DNA from: Dama dama
Lineage: Eukaryota > Chordata > Mammalia > Artiodactyla > Cervidae
Length of the DNA stretch: 64,000 bases
Direction: 5' to 3'
Assembly: GCF_033118175.1 (NCBI RefSeq)
Contig: NC_083698.1
Span: 71,827,001 to 71,891,000, forward strand
Below the pieces are notes generated by a model. The model saw only the letters and a list, made by a program, of their open reading frames with translations, searched no databases and was not told the DNA's origin. A program made the translations under genes and the position numbers. Position 1 is the first letter of the stretch; each line of letters begins with the position of its first letter. Below are positions 46,311 through 56,718 of the stretch, one piece after another.

Positions 46311-47439
46311 ACAAAACAAAGAGTGGTGGCCTAGTGGGAAGGGGAGAGGTGAATATGTGGAAAGGGTGAGGTGGGAAGATGAATGTGCAAATAAACTTGA
46401 AAAACTGTGCAATTAACTGAATTACAAATGAAGACAGAGTCTTTCCTGAGGATGGGGAGTGTGAGGGGCTATGGGTGGGAGAGCCCGGGGAATGTGGGTC
46501 AAGGGCACAAGAAAGGCTCTAGGATCAGAAGGGAGGGAAGGAGGGGAAGGTTCTGGAGGCAGAAAGAGGGAGAGAGCACATGTGGTCCAGAGGAAGTCAG
46601 AGGCCAAGAAAGAGTCTGAAAGGGTGCAGTGTGTGAGGAATATAGAGATGGGTTGGTTGATTTGAAAAGAGAGGGGTGCCATGGAAATGGATGCCCAAGA
46701 AGAGAGGACAAAGATGGCACTGTTGAAGAGAGGAGCTGGGGAAAAGGGCAGGTGGGAAGCCATGTGAGTTGGGGAGCAGGGGTCTGTGAAAGGCAAGATG
46801 TACATGGGTCATTGCACTGAAAAGGTACTGATGTCTGTCTCAGAAGGCAGCTTCCCAGGGGATGAGTTGCTTAAAGCAAGTCATTAACAGTTGCAGTGTA
46901 AGTCTGGCAGATAGCATGCTTTGTTAACTGGATTTCACATCCATGAGTAATGAGTAGTGCCATATCTTTTCATTCCTTTATTTTAATTTTTTCCGTTAGC
47001 ATCCTTTTGGATGGAAATTCTGAATAAATTTTTCTCCACTCTTTTTTTTTTTCCCAAAAGAAAAACATCTGATGGCAAATTTTACATTTTTCCAAAATGT
47101 TTAAAGACTATTTAAAATTCATCTGAAGTGTTGCCAGACTGGACTTTGGAGAGTTTTCCACATCAGATGATTTTAAATCTTGAGCCCAGGAAATATTTTT
47201 TAGGAATTTGTTACAACATTTCAGGCAAGAGTGAATGATAGAATCCCAATGAAGATACTCTCTAGAAAACAGAAGGACCTGAGAGGTAGCAGAAGTTAGT
47301 TGGGGAGAAAAGGTATTCTAGCAAGCTTAAGGCTATTTTCCCAGGGTTCTAAAACATTTATCAAGAAGTGTTTGGGGGAGCATCCAAGTGGTTCAAAACC
47401 CAAACGTGTTTGGTATAAATCTAGAGGTGAAACTAAAGA
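46311..47439. other. Unclassified; strongly purine-rich plus strand
   Basis: From about 46320 to 46800 the plus strand is mainly G and A (for example 'agggagggaaggaggggaagg'), giving many overlapping spurious frames of 60-127 codons on both strands. No repeat family or domain is recognised. The remainder to 47439 is AT-rich unique sequence. Confidence 0.5.
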
Positions 47440-47622
47440 AAGAATCACTCAATCATGTCCAACTCTTTGTGATCTGATGGACTGTAACCCACCAGTTTCT
47501 TCTGCCATGGAATTCTCCAGGCAAGAATACTGAAGTGGATAGCCATTCCCTTTTACAGATCTTCCTGACCCAAGGATTGAACAATTGTCTCCTGCACTGG
47601 AGGCAGATTCTTTATCATCTGG
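47440..47622 (-). mobile_element. Bov-tA SINE, antisense, diverged
   Basis: The sequence 'caatcatgtccaactctttg', 'ggaattctccaggcaagaatac' and 'ggaggcagattctttatcatctggg' is an antisense Bov-tA without its terminal head. Confidence 0.9.
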
Positions 47623-48239
47623 GATCTGGTAAATATCATAGGGATATTTACCTAATGTAGAGTTGAGTCTGTGGTTGTCTTGCAAGTGAGCAGTAGGAAA
47701 CTTGACATTTAATTGTTATCATAAGAGAACTGCTTGTCATGATGCCTGCTTTTATGTGTGCAAATGTGGGAGATATCACATACCCTCTAGCACATTAGTT
47801 GTCAATGACAGACTCACCAACACGTGGAAGCAAATGAAAAATCATTTGTGCCAAGGATGATATGAGAAGCAGAGATATGGAAATGGACTGTGATGGACTT
47901 GAAGGGGCTCACTGGCCTGACTCATTCTGGCTTGACAAGTGGTCAGGCTAGGTTAGAAGTTTTGGTAGATGTTAGGTCTGCAAAAGTGTATAGACCATCT
48001 GCTCTGTGTGGAAACTTTTGCCAGGTTCTGAAGACGTGATGTGGCAGGATTCTTGCCAAGCTTTACACAATCCAATGGAAGAGACAAATGCATAGTAAGT
48101 TAACTACAGTAGAGTATCTTCAGTGGAGGGTGAAACTCAAAGTTGTATCTAAACCCAGAGAAGAAAACCTGCTCTCTGACCTGATAAGATTAGACAAACT
48201 GCCAAGGAGTTAGTGCCTATAAAACAGCCTTGTTTGCCT
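47623..48239. other. Unclassified sequence
   Basis: No repeat or coding signal is recognised. Confidence 0.5.
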
Positions 48240-48425
48240 GGTAAATGTATTCCAAATACTCTTCATTAATCTTTCAAGTCAATCCTCACAAACCCCCCTC
48301 AAGTGAATTTTTATATTTCTCTTTTTATTAAAGAGGAAACTCTGTCTCAAGAAAAGTTTAGTATCTTACCCAAGATGACAGAACTGGTAAGTGACATATG
48401 AGAAAGGGACCCGGATCAGCCTGGA
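48240..48425 (-). mobile_element. MIR SINE, antisense
   Basis: The sequence 'ttaatctttcaagtcaatcctcacaa', 'aaagaggaaactctgtctcaag', 'gtatcttacccaagatgacagaactgg' and 'gggacccggatcagcctgg' is the complete antisense MIR order. Confidence 0.78.
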
Positions 48426-48889
48426 TCAATGCTGGAGCTTCTCCTCTGCACCTGGGCTGCCTTATTCTAAGTCCTCAGCAAATCTTGACTGATGCTAGAT
48501 AGGATTAGAGGTGCTTGGCTGACACCAGAATGCCTGTGAGCAACTTTGAAGGAGAAAGTAGGAAGTTAGTTTGGAAAGTAATGTGCTTGCATCAAGAACA
48601 GGAAGCCCACTGCAGTGGGATAATTCTGCTGTGCTGGAGGGGATCATGGGGTTGACCAGAACACCCAAAACCAATCCCAGGTCAGAATACCAGGTACGCC
48701 TCAACAGATCACCAAGGAAACCCATCCATCATCACTGTCTACAGAAGGGTGGGCCTCAGGGGATGGTTCCTGAAAAACGCTAAAGCCATCAACTTCAAAG
48801 GTCCATAACAACACTCTCCTTATTCCAATCACCACCCACTTGTCTTCAAAACTGTTATAAAAGTATAGGAACAAATGTTACTCAGTTTT
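48426..48889. other. Unclassified sequence
   Basis: No family or gene is recognised. A 70-76 codon frame is open on both strands at about 48495-48783, without a domain. Confidence 0.5.
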
Positions 48890-49055
48890 GTTTGATTGCT
48901 TTGTGCTCTGTTTAAATGTAAGATTCATCCAGTGAACCATGAATCACCCCAAGGAAAGGAACTATAAAATTAGTGAGCTTTAAATCCACAGCACCTTGCA
49001 GAGAGGCTGTGGCTCAGAATCAGTTCAGTGGATGTCTGTTGAATGAAATGATGAA
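48890..49055 (+). mobile_element. L2 3' terminus, sense
   Basis: The sequence 'ccacagcaccttgcagagaggc' and 'cagttcagtggatgtctgttgaatgaaatgatgaa' matches the L2 end, including its TGAATGAA-type terminus. Confidence 0.6.
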
Positions 49056-49699
49056 CCACATCAGAGCAGCAATATAAGATCAAAAGCCATCATAATAATA
49101 AGCACTGTAACCCTGCCAACCTCCAGTCTTTATTTTTAGAAAGTGTGTTTGTCCTATAAATAGATACTAACTTTCCTTGAGGAAGGAATGTTGAAATCTC
49201 TCCTTGGAAAGATTTTACATCCAACTTCTGACCTGTGTTCTCTGTGTTCCAGAATAAAGCTGGGGATATGAGGAATCTGATGAGGAAAGGAGTGTTCAAA
49301 ACAAGAGCCCTCGAGGGGGCTGCAAATGGCCAAAGGCCACCATACAGCCAGGTCTGTGTGGACATCTTGTGAGGCCAGATTTGCTGCCTCTTTTGAACGT
49401 AGCATGGAAACCAGTTTTCTTTTGGAATTTTGGTATTTTTAGTTCTTTTTTTGAGTGAAAATAGAGTGGTGACTTTTGCGGAGAAATTATTTTCTCTCCA
49501 AATTTTCTATACTTATGATTTTTTTTTCTGTATCCACATGGAAAAAGAAAGTTTAAACCAGTCTGATTGTTTCAGAATCTGAAGAAACTTTCCATTTTTA
49601 AAATCTGTAAATGACCTGTAGATCTATGAGTCTTAATTAGAAAAAAAAATGTATGTATGTTATTTTTATTATATTCCTAATAGATTGTTTTAATTCTTT
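49056..49699. other. Unclassified sequence
   Basis: No recognised family. AT-rich after 49,390, with short A and T runs. Confidence 0.5.
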
Positions 49700-49925
49700 A
49701 AGAAGTGTTAGGTTGGGAGTTTGGAATTGACATTTACACACTGCTATATTTTAAATAGATAGCCAAAAAGGACTTACTGTATACCACAGGGAACTCCTCT
49801 CAGTATTCTGTAATAACCTAAAGGGGAAAAGGACTCAAAAAGTAGTAGATACACGCATATGTATCACTTTGCTGTACACCTGAAGCTAGCACACACACAA
49901 AGGAAAAAATATAATAAAGCAAGAA
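49700..49925 (+). mobile_element. Older artiodactyl L1 3' tip, sense
   Basis: The sequence 'gggagtttggaattgacat', 'ggacttactgtataccacaggg', 'cactttgctgtacacctgaagc' is the same 3' UTR as at 45950-46270. It is 5'-truncated. Confidence 0.85.
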
Positions 49926-50349
49926 TAATAAACCATTTTCAAGGTAAAATAGGCATTAATAATCTCTAGTTCAGTTTCCTCTTCTAACAGATGAAAACTG
50001 GAGATTTATATTGGTAAATGCTTTGCCAAGAGCACTCAGCCAGACAATGACAGAGCCTACTGGGAGTCAGGGTCCCCATCTGGCAGGTCAAGGCTCCCTC
50101 TGGGTTACGTCTGCTTCCTCCTCCCAAGAAATCTTTCTTGACTGGATCCTCCTACTCATTTCCTTCACATTTCTGTTCTACAGCAATGATCATCATCTGT
50201 AAATGACCCTTGGTGGATTCTCTCTCTTCTCATTCAGTTTTTATATTCTTAAGATATGTATATATGCCTAGCCATTTTTAAAATATTTCACAGTTGAGAG
50301 ATTATCACTGGTTCCAAACCTGTACTCATTTTTATATGATCTAGATATA
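49926..50349. other. Unclassified; possible L2/MIR traces
   Basis: Weak MIR-like words near 49975-50040 (ttcctcttctaacagatgaaaac) and L2-like words near 50100-50180 (ctgcttcctcctcccaag). Neither is strong enough to assign. Confidence 0.35.
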
Positions 50350-50463
50350 TGTTGAATCTGAGCAAACTCTGGGAAATAGTGGAAGACAGACACGCCTGGC
50401 ATTCTGCAATTCACGAGGTCGCAAAGAGTTGGACATGACTTAGTGACTGAATAACAACAACAA
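50350..50463 (+). mobile_element. BovB 3' terminus, sense
   Basis: The last ~110 bases of BovB: 'gaatctgagcaaactctggg', 'attctgcaattcacgaggtcg' and 'ttggacatgacttagtgactg', with an 'aataacaacaacaa' tail. Confidence 0.9.
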
Positions 50464-50559
50464 TATCAATGTTAACTTCCCATTTACATACATCTTATCT
50501 CTTATACTAACTGGTTAGTACCCTGAAGAAAATAATTGTGATTTCTGTTTGGCTTCTAT

Positions 50560-50720
50560 ATAATTAATCTATCTGTGAAATCTTAAGCTTAGAGAATTTG
50601 AATATTAGTTGACATACTAGTTTTCTGATCTGTAAAATGGGCAGAAATAACTATTTTGTAATATTAGTATTAGCACAATGCTGGGATGTCAACAAATGTC
50701 AAATGTCAGATGTTAGTGTT
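50560..50720 (+). mobile_element. MIR SINE relic, sense
   Basis: The sequence 'ttttctgatctgtaaaatgggcagaaataac' is the MIR core; 'attagcacaatgctggg' continues the 3' part in order. Confidence 0.6.
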
Positions 50721-50942
50721 ATTCAAGGTTAAACCTTCATTTAGATAGCAATGATTGTTTTCTATTCTTCTATTTGTGTGTCTTATAAACATGGAGACCT
50801 CAACTTGATTCATTTTGTCTATTTTCCTGGGGGTACTAAGGAAGAACGTAACCAGCATTTCTGGTTCTTTGCAGAATGCCCTTGCTCAAATGTTAATGAA
50901 AAGAAACAGATCTCACCTCACCCTTCAGACAGTGCATCAGGA

Positions 50943-50970
50943 AGAATCCAGACAAGAATCCAGACAAGAA
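50943..50970. repeat. 12-bp tandem repeat
   Basis: The unit 'agaatccagaca' is present about 2.3 times in tandem. It lies in otherwise unclassified sequence (50721-51139). Confidence 0.85.
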
Positions 50971-51139
50971 AGTAAACCCTGTTAGCTATTTTTACTAAAA
51001 GAATGTAATGGAGGAAATTTGATAAGGACGTGTCAGAGGACTGAACAAGTAGAGAGGAAATGCTGAAACGGTATTATTCCTTAAGTTAGAATAGTAAATT
51101 CAGAAACTACCACCCTCAGGTGGATCAGAGACTTATGTT

Positions 51140-52450
51140 AAAACCTGCAACTATAATATAACACTTGTTAAAAAATATAGGAGAAAATATTTGCAAAGCA
51201 AAAAGATGAAAAGGGAAAATGATTAATAAATTGGACTTTTGTAAACTTTAAAGTTTTTGCTCTTCAAAGACACAGTTACAAAAAATAAAATCTAAGTCAC
51301 AGAAGAAGTTAAAATATTTTCATTACATATATGCTTGACAAAGAACTGATCCAGATTGTTAGGAATTCCCACAGCTCAGTAATAAGAAGACATCTAGCTT
51401 GATAATAAAAGGATGTGTATGCATGCTAAGTGACTGACTTAGTCACTGGAGTCAGTTGTGTCTGACTCCACGGCCACATGGACTGTAGCCCTCCAGGCTC
51501 CTCTGTCCATGGGATTCTCCAGACAAGAATACTGGAGTGGGTTGCCATGCCCTCCTCCAGGGGATCTTCCCAACCCAAGGATTGAACCATATCTCTTGGC
51601 AGCTCCTGCATTGCAGGTGTATTCTTCACTGCTGAGCCACTATGGATGCCCGGTAAAAGGGCAAGACATTTGAAAATACACTTCATCAAAGAAGATATGG
51701 CTCTCAAAAATCACTTGAAAACAAATCCAACATCCTCAATTATCAGTGAAAGGCAGATGAAAACCATAGGAGTCATTATTGTATGAATTAGAATGGCTAA
51801 ATTAAAAAGACTCACAAAACCAGTTATTGACAAGGCTATGGTGCATCTGGAATTCTCATACACTGATGGTGGAAATATAAAATTGTACCACTCTGGAAAA
51901 CTGTTTGGTAGTTTCTCAAAAGTTTAAGATATACCTAGGTACAGTCTACCCACTTCACTCCTAGCTCTTTTCTAAGAGGGATAAACATACACTCATGCAA
52001 AGATTTTTACAGTCATTTCACAAAAGCTCTACTGTTACCCAGAAACTGACAACAACCCAAATGTTCATCAGGAAGTCTGTGGATAAAATGTGGTGTATAC
52101 ATAGGATGGACAACTCTGAGGAACATAAAGGAGCAAACCATAATACATATTACAACGTAGATGAATGTCAGTATCATTATGCTGTATGAAAGAAACCAGA
52201 CATAAAAGAGAACTGTAGGCTTTCACCTATGGAAAATTCTATAAAAAACAATTTTATAGTAATAAAACATACACCCACACACAGAAGACCAATGGTTGCC
52301 TGAGGCCCAAGTCAGATGAAGAGATGGATGTAAAGGGGAACAGAGAATCTTCTGGACATAATGGAAATGTTTAGTAACTTGGTTGTCACAGTTTCATGGG
52401 AGTATACTTCTGACAATACTCAAATAAATTAATGCATTATAAAGAATACA
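51140..52450 (+). mobile_element. Old L1 ORF2 C-terminal region and 3' UTR, sense
   Basis: The sequence 'ggagaaaatatttgcaaagc', 'tcaattatcagtgaaaggcag', 'ggctatggtgcatctggaattctc', 'accaatggttgcctgagg' and 'cataatggaaatgtttag' follows the ORF2 C-terminus and 3' UTR of an ancient L1. A Bov-tA interrupts it at 51422-51652. It is full of stops. Confidence 0.85.
51422..51652 (-). mobile_element. Bov-tA SINE in old L1, antisense
   Basis: An antisense copy from 'catgctaagtgactgacttag' to 'ctgctgagccactatggatgccc'. The word 'taaaagg' occurs just left of it in the L1 and again just right (at about 51653), a possible 7-bp TSD. A 'gactgacttagtcactgg' hairpin-like word at its tail side is unusual. Confidence 0.93.
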
Positions 52451-52763
52451 TAAATTATATCTAGGAAATGAGTAAGATTATCTGATAAAAATAGGAATAG
52501 ATAAGAGAGTTGCTATAAGGAGTTTATTTCTTTAATTTAAAATTATGTGGTGATCCAAGTAAGGCTGATGTGGTAGCTCTTTGATGTCTTCAGAGACCAG
52601 GTCTCCTACCTTTTCCATCATGATGCTTTGTTCTGCCTATAGAACTCTAGTCTCCATATTCATGTTCTAGGCTGGCAACAGAAAAAAGGGAGAATTCTAA
52701 AAAGATCTTCCTTATATAAAATGCACTCTTTATAATCTGCCTTCCTAGAAGTATACACAGTAC

Positions 52764-52930
52764 TTCTGTGCTTAGTCGCTCAGTCATGTAGCTGGCCACA
52801 CTCCTCTGCCCATGGGATTCTCCAGGCAAGAATACTGGAGTGGGTTGCCAGGGCCTCCTCCAGGGGATCTTCCCAACCCATGGATAGAACCCAGGTCTCC
52901 CGTATTGCAAGCAGATTCTTTGCTGTCTGT
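52764..52930 (-). mobile_element. Bov-tA SINE, antisense, internally deleted
   Basis: The sequence 'gcttagtcgctcagtcatgtagctgg' jumps directly to 'cactcctctgcccatgggattc', so about 35 bases of the BovA part ('actctttgcgacc' to 'cagg') are missing. The remainder continues to 'gcagattctttgctgtctg'. Confidence 0.9.
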
Positions 52931-53109
52931 GATTCTCCCTTACTGGCCTGATTTTACTTACATGACAATATCTACCTGGAAAAAAGTGTTCTGGATAGCA
53001 ATCCCAGAGAAACACTCATGATTCTTTTTCAAAGGAAGGGTAGAGTAAATACGTGGAATAAAACGATAGCCTCTGGCTATGTTAAAATTGTGTGGTTAAG
53101 AGTTTACTG

Positions 53110-53728
53110 ACTCTTTCACAAATGACATTGGGAAAGCAGGATAATTCTTATCTTACACCAAATACAAAAATTCACTAAAAATGCACCAAAGACTTAAATA
53201 TAAGAGCTAAAACAATATAACTTACTCTTTTACATTGAAGTAGGAGAAAACATAGGTGAAAAACTTTGACACTGGATTTGGCAATGATTTTTTTGGGGGT
53301 GGAGATGACACCAAAAACACAGGCAACAAAAGAAAAAAAAAAGGATAAATCGAACTTCATCAAGAATAAAAACTCTGGCAGATCAAAAAACACTATTGAC
53401 AGAGTCAAAATGCCAGCCATGGAATGGGAGAAAATATTTACAATTCATATATCTGATATGGAGTAAATATCCAGAATATACAAAGAAGCCCTACAATTCA
53501 GCAATGAAAAATCCAAACAACCCAATTTAAAAAAATGTATAAAAAACTTGAATAGATATTTCTCCAACAAGATACACAAACAGCCAATAGGCACATGCAA
53601 AGATGCTCAGCATAAATAAACATCAGGGAAATGGAAATCAAAAACATGGTGCAAGACCAATTCACATCCATTGGGATGGCTACTATCAAAAAACAAATGC
53701 GAACAGAAAATTACAAGTGTTGGTGAGG
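53110..53728 (+). mobile_element. Old L1 ORF2 segment, sense
   Basis: The sequence 'aaaatgcaccaaagacttaaatataag', 'cttcatcaagaataaaaactc', 'ccaatttaaaaaaatg', 'agatgctcagcataaataaac' and 'ggatggctactatcaaaaaac' follows ORF2 C-terminal order in an ancient L1. Confidence 0.83.
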
Positions 53729-54005
53729 CTTAAATGCGCCTAATGAAAAGTCCTTGTCTTAACGCCTCCAAGTTTAGGTACAATACATGAAGATTACAGG
53801 AGCCTTCCAATGACTCCAACCCCCAGTCACTGCATCCCCCTAATTCATGAGCCTTCCTAACTACCTCCAACAGATTTTGCTGCACTGTTGTGTCTCCATT
53901 CCTAATCCACAAACCTAAGCTTATGATCAAATGGTTGTTGTTTCAAACAACTGAGTAGGGAATGCTTGTTGTGAAGCTATGGTAACTAGAGAACACATAC
54001 ACAGA
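53729..54005 (+). mobile_element. Possible MLT1-like LTR end
   Basis: The sequence 'gttgttgtttcaaacaactgag' followed by 'gtgaagctatggtaactagagaaca' resembles the 3' end of an MLT1-type LTR in sense. The left part is not convincing. Confidence 0.38.
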
Positions 54006-54461
54006 GAAAAAGTCTTAGAGTCAAGAAAAGCCATTACATTTTGTTTAACCAAGCATATCCTTTTGACTATAGATCCTCCTGTCATGTGGCACTTATTAAT
54101 ATCCCAGAAAACTATTTTCTTAAGCATGTTTTTGAAAGTTTCACTTTATCCTACATGCAAGAGGTGATAATGCCAAGTAGGGGTCTACATTTTATGTGTA
54201 TGTTTATCTACATGATACAAACCAGCCATATGCTTTGACTATTTGAAACTCTCAGTTCAGTTGAAACTGCTCATCTAGGGGCCCAACATAGGTTAGTTTA
54301 GAATTACTCCTGAAGAATTATTTGATTTACAATTTAATGTTTCTATTTTTCACTTCTACTTAAGGAAGATGGCTTGCACTATAGTTAGGAATTATAATTC
54401 ACTGTGATTTTTCCTTAGATATGAAACTAGTTTCAGTATAGTTTCTAATTTATTAAACTGT
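54006..54461. other. Unclassified AT-rich sequence
   Basis: No repeat or gene is recognised. Confidence 0.45.
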
Positions 54462-54685
54462 TAGCTTGGTCAAAAATTTCCTTCAGCATTTAAGTAAAAC
54501 TAAGACACATATTTCATTTTCACCAAGAACTTTATCGACACAGCACATTCACTATTTTGTTCCACTACTTTCTGCTATTTTTCAGGCAACTTCATAATTC
54601 CGTCTTCCCAAAACCTTTTATCTTTCTAATAAAGGACTGTTCTAGGTGCCATTTATGGTCTTCCAGAGAATTGAATTTTTTTCCA

Positions 54686-54913
54686 TTAAGAGAATTTTGC
54701 AGACTGAAATAAATGATCTGGAGCTGTAATGTCTAGTGAATACGATGGATGAATCAGTACTTTCCAGCCAAGCTGTGACAGATGCCTGATCTTCAAAGAA
54801 ACATACAGTCTTGCATTTTCCAAGCAGTACTTGTTGGAGTTAACTGTTTGGTTTTCTGGAAGGAGCTCATAACAGAGGACTGCCTTACAATCCCACTGTG
54901 TACACAGCATCAC
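54686..54913 (-). pseudogene. Mariner transposase catalytic-domain relic
   Basis: Mariner enzymes cut and rejoin DNA using a D,D34D triad. This 75-residue frame covers the last part: it keeps YELLPENQTVNSNKYC, ARLYVSLKIRHLSQLGWKVL and a degenerate SPD block reading SYSLDITAPDHLF. The residues between Q and R of the usual HQDNARPH block appear deleted (CLENARLYV). The third acidic position is present as the D of SLDI, but the context is mutated. Confidence 0.8.
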
Positions 54914-55026
54914 CTAGGATAAAGACTGGCCTTTGGTGTGGTTGGTGGTGGTTCATTTTACTTGCCTCAAGATCTTTTCCATTCCACATTATTGTACTGT
55001 ATCTATTTTTCCTTGACCAATTTGTT

Positions 55027-55350
55027 TTAAAAATGGGACATTTTCCTTAGAGAATCACGCAATACATAAGAAATACTGCCAAGAAGGTTTTTTTCGCCTG
55101 ACTTATGTGGAACTGAAACATCAAAGCAATGAACATAACCAAGCTGGTACAAGTAATTTCTGACACTTGATTTGGATATTTTGATTATATCGGCTATCTC
55201 CAGCATGGTATAACATTTATTATTCTCCATTAACGTCTCAGTTTGGTGGCTAGCAAACTGTGGAGCATTGTCCAGTGAGAAAACTCCAGCATGAAACTTT
55301 GCACACCCCTCTTGATACATTGGATAAATCTCAGCACCTTCTTTATACAC
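55027..55350 (-). pseudogene. Mariner transposase N-terminal relic
   Basis: A 107-residue frame reads through the DNA-binding domain: NAPQFASHQ (family 'DAPRSGRP'-like linker), IADIIKISKSSVRNYLYQLGY (second helix-turn-helix) and SVPHKSGEKNLL (family WVPHELTEKNL). It is upstream of the catalytic relic on the minus strand, separated by a deletion and stops. Confidence 0.8.
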
Positions 55351-55580
55351 TGCACAAATCTTTTTTTTGCTGAAAATGTTGCTTTTTTACATCTTCATTA
55401 TTAAAATGGTTAAACAAACACTCACCCATTTTCATAACCTTGTTTTTTTAATGCACACTGTTATGACAGCTGTCACAATGCAATCTTAACAAATTATTTC
55501 AAATGAAGCTAAAGACATATAAGCTCCACTAAAGCCATTTTATGGAAGAAAACCAAACAAATTTTTTGGCCAAATCAATA

Positions 55581-56515
55581 TTATGAGAATTGAGTGATGA
55601 GTGTATCCCAGCAGTTGACACAGGGCCTGATACACAAAGGTCACTGAATATGTTACCATTCATTATTACAATATAAAAATCACTTACAGTGACAATGAGA
55701 CTATCAGTGTGTATTTATTGGAACAATGGCCTTGGATAGACCACTTATATACTATCTCCCATAGCACAGAAAATAGAATAGAGACCAGAAAACAAAAAAA
55801 ATAACAAATGAGGACCAGAAAAGAATGGCACTACGGCATTAGAATGAAGACAATCTTATCTCAACATTTTATATGGAATGTGGATATAGTAAATTCAGCA
55901 TATCAATAATCTCAAAGTATAAGTGTGAAATAAGTGGGCATGTTTTAAAGTTGTTTTTATAATTATTTTCTATGTAAATAAGAGAGCTGGGGATGTAACT
56001 ACAGTTACAAAGTCTCTAGAGATGCAATTCTCTCTTCACTATAAACCAAGTCATCTATGTTTTTGCTTATACCAAGTAAGACTCAGGATAAAAAGGAAGT
56101 TTATAATTTCCTCCAAGAGGTTATAAACTCCTTAAGATAAATACAGGAATGGACTGTGTCATCTAATTGCAGGATGTTGTAGGCACAGGAATAAGCCTGC
56201 GAGACTCAGCCTCCATGCAGTTTCCCTTGTGACATGAAGTGTGGGAAACCCCACATATTTGGCAACGGTTCGCTAAACTTCAGTTTGAGGCGCAATAAAG
56301 AGTTTTTAAGAATGACAGTAATTACAAACAAGTAGTGTTACATTCGGGGGCACGTCTGTTTTTAATTATCTTTAATTTTATTCGTAATTCAGATGGCGCC
56401 AAATAGTCCCAGAGATCTTCAAACCTTTACCACCTTGGACACCTTCACCTCCTCTGATGCACTGGTGTTATAAACCCAGAGAGTGGGTCCCAGCCATAGA
56501 AATCACTGCCCTTAT
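55581..56515. other. Unclassified; CpG-retaining patch at 56195-56400
   Basis: No family is recognised. The stretch at 56195-56400 holds about eight CpGs in 200 bases (for example in 'aacggttcgc', 'aggcgcaa', 'attcggggg', 'tggcgcca'), clearly above the local background, with an 'aataaa' at about 56292. It could be an unrecognised LTR, a young insertion or a conserved single-copy element. Confidence 0.45.
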
Positions 56516-56718
56516 AGGTAAGATTGTCAGATGTAGCAAAGAAAACTACAGAATTCCTAGTTAGATTTGAATTTCAGATCAAGAGCAAATAATGTTTGGT
56601 ATAAGTGTCTATACCAGGCAATATTTGGGCCATACTTAAATTAATTTTGTTGTTGTTGTCATCCTTTTCAGAAATTCAAACATAACTGGGTGTCCTGTGT
56701 TTCATCTGGCAGCACTAC
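56516..56718. mobile_element. Palindromic non-autonomous DNA element (MITE-like)
   Basis: The left half reads 'attgtcagatgtagc', 'cctagttagatttgaatttcag' and 'ggtataagtgtctata'. The right half gives the inverse: 'gccatactta', 'agaaattcaaacataactggg' and 'catctggcagcac'. The halves are diverged reverse complements, as in small palindromic mammalian DNA transposons (MER53-like from memory; name uncertain). Confidence 0.6.

Larger units (their letters stand above)
54462..55580 (-). mobile_element. Mariner DNA transposon, antisense, decayed
   Basis: About 1.12 kb bounded by degenerate inverted repeats: 'ttagcttggtcaaaaatttc' at the left and 'aaattttttggccaaatcaata' at the right, each at a TA. 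Minus-strand frames match mariner transposase. 55027-55350 has a helix-turn-helix-like region and the YLYQLGYVHCFDVSVPHKS block (family motif WVPHEL, here changed). 54686-54913 has YELLPENQTVNSNKYC and LIHPSYSLDITAPDHLF (family motif YSPD..PSDYHLF). Frameshifts and substitutions make it inactive. Confidence 0.85.

Noticed and set aside
46407..46820. Overlapping 60-127 codon frames on both strands
   Set aside because: The plus strand is purine-rich and the minus strand pyrimidine-rich, which removes stop codons by composition. The predicted proteins are low-complexity Gly/Arg/Glu or Pro/Ser/Leu.
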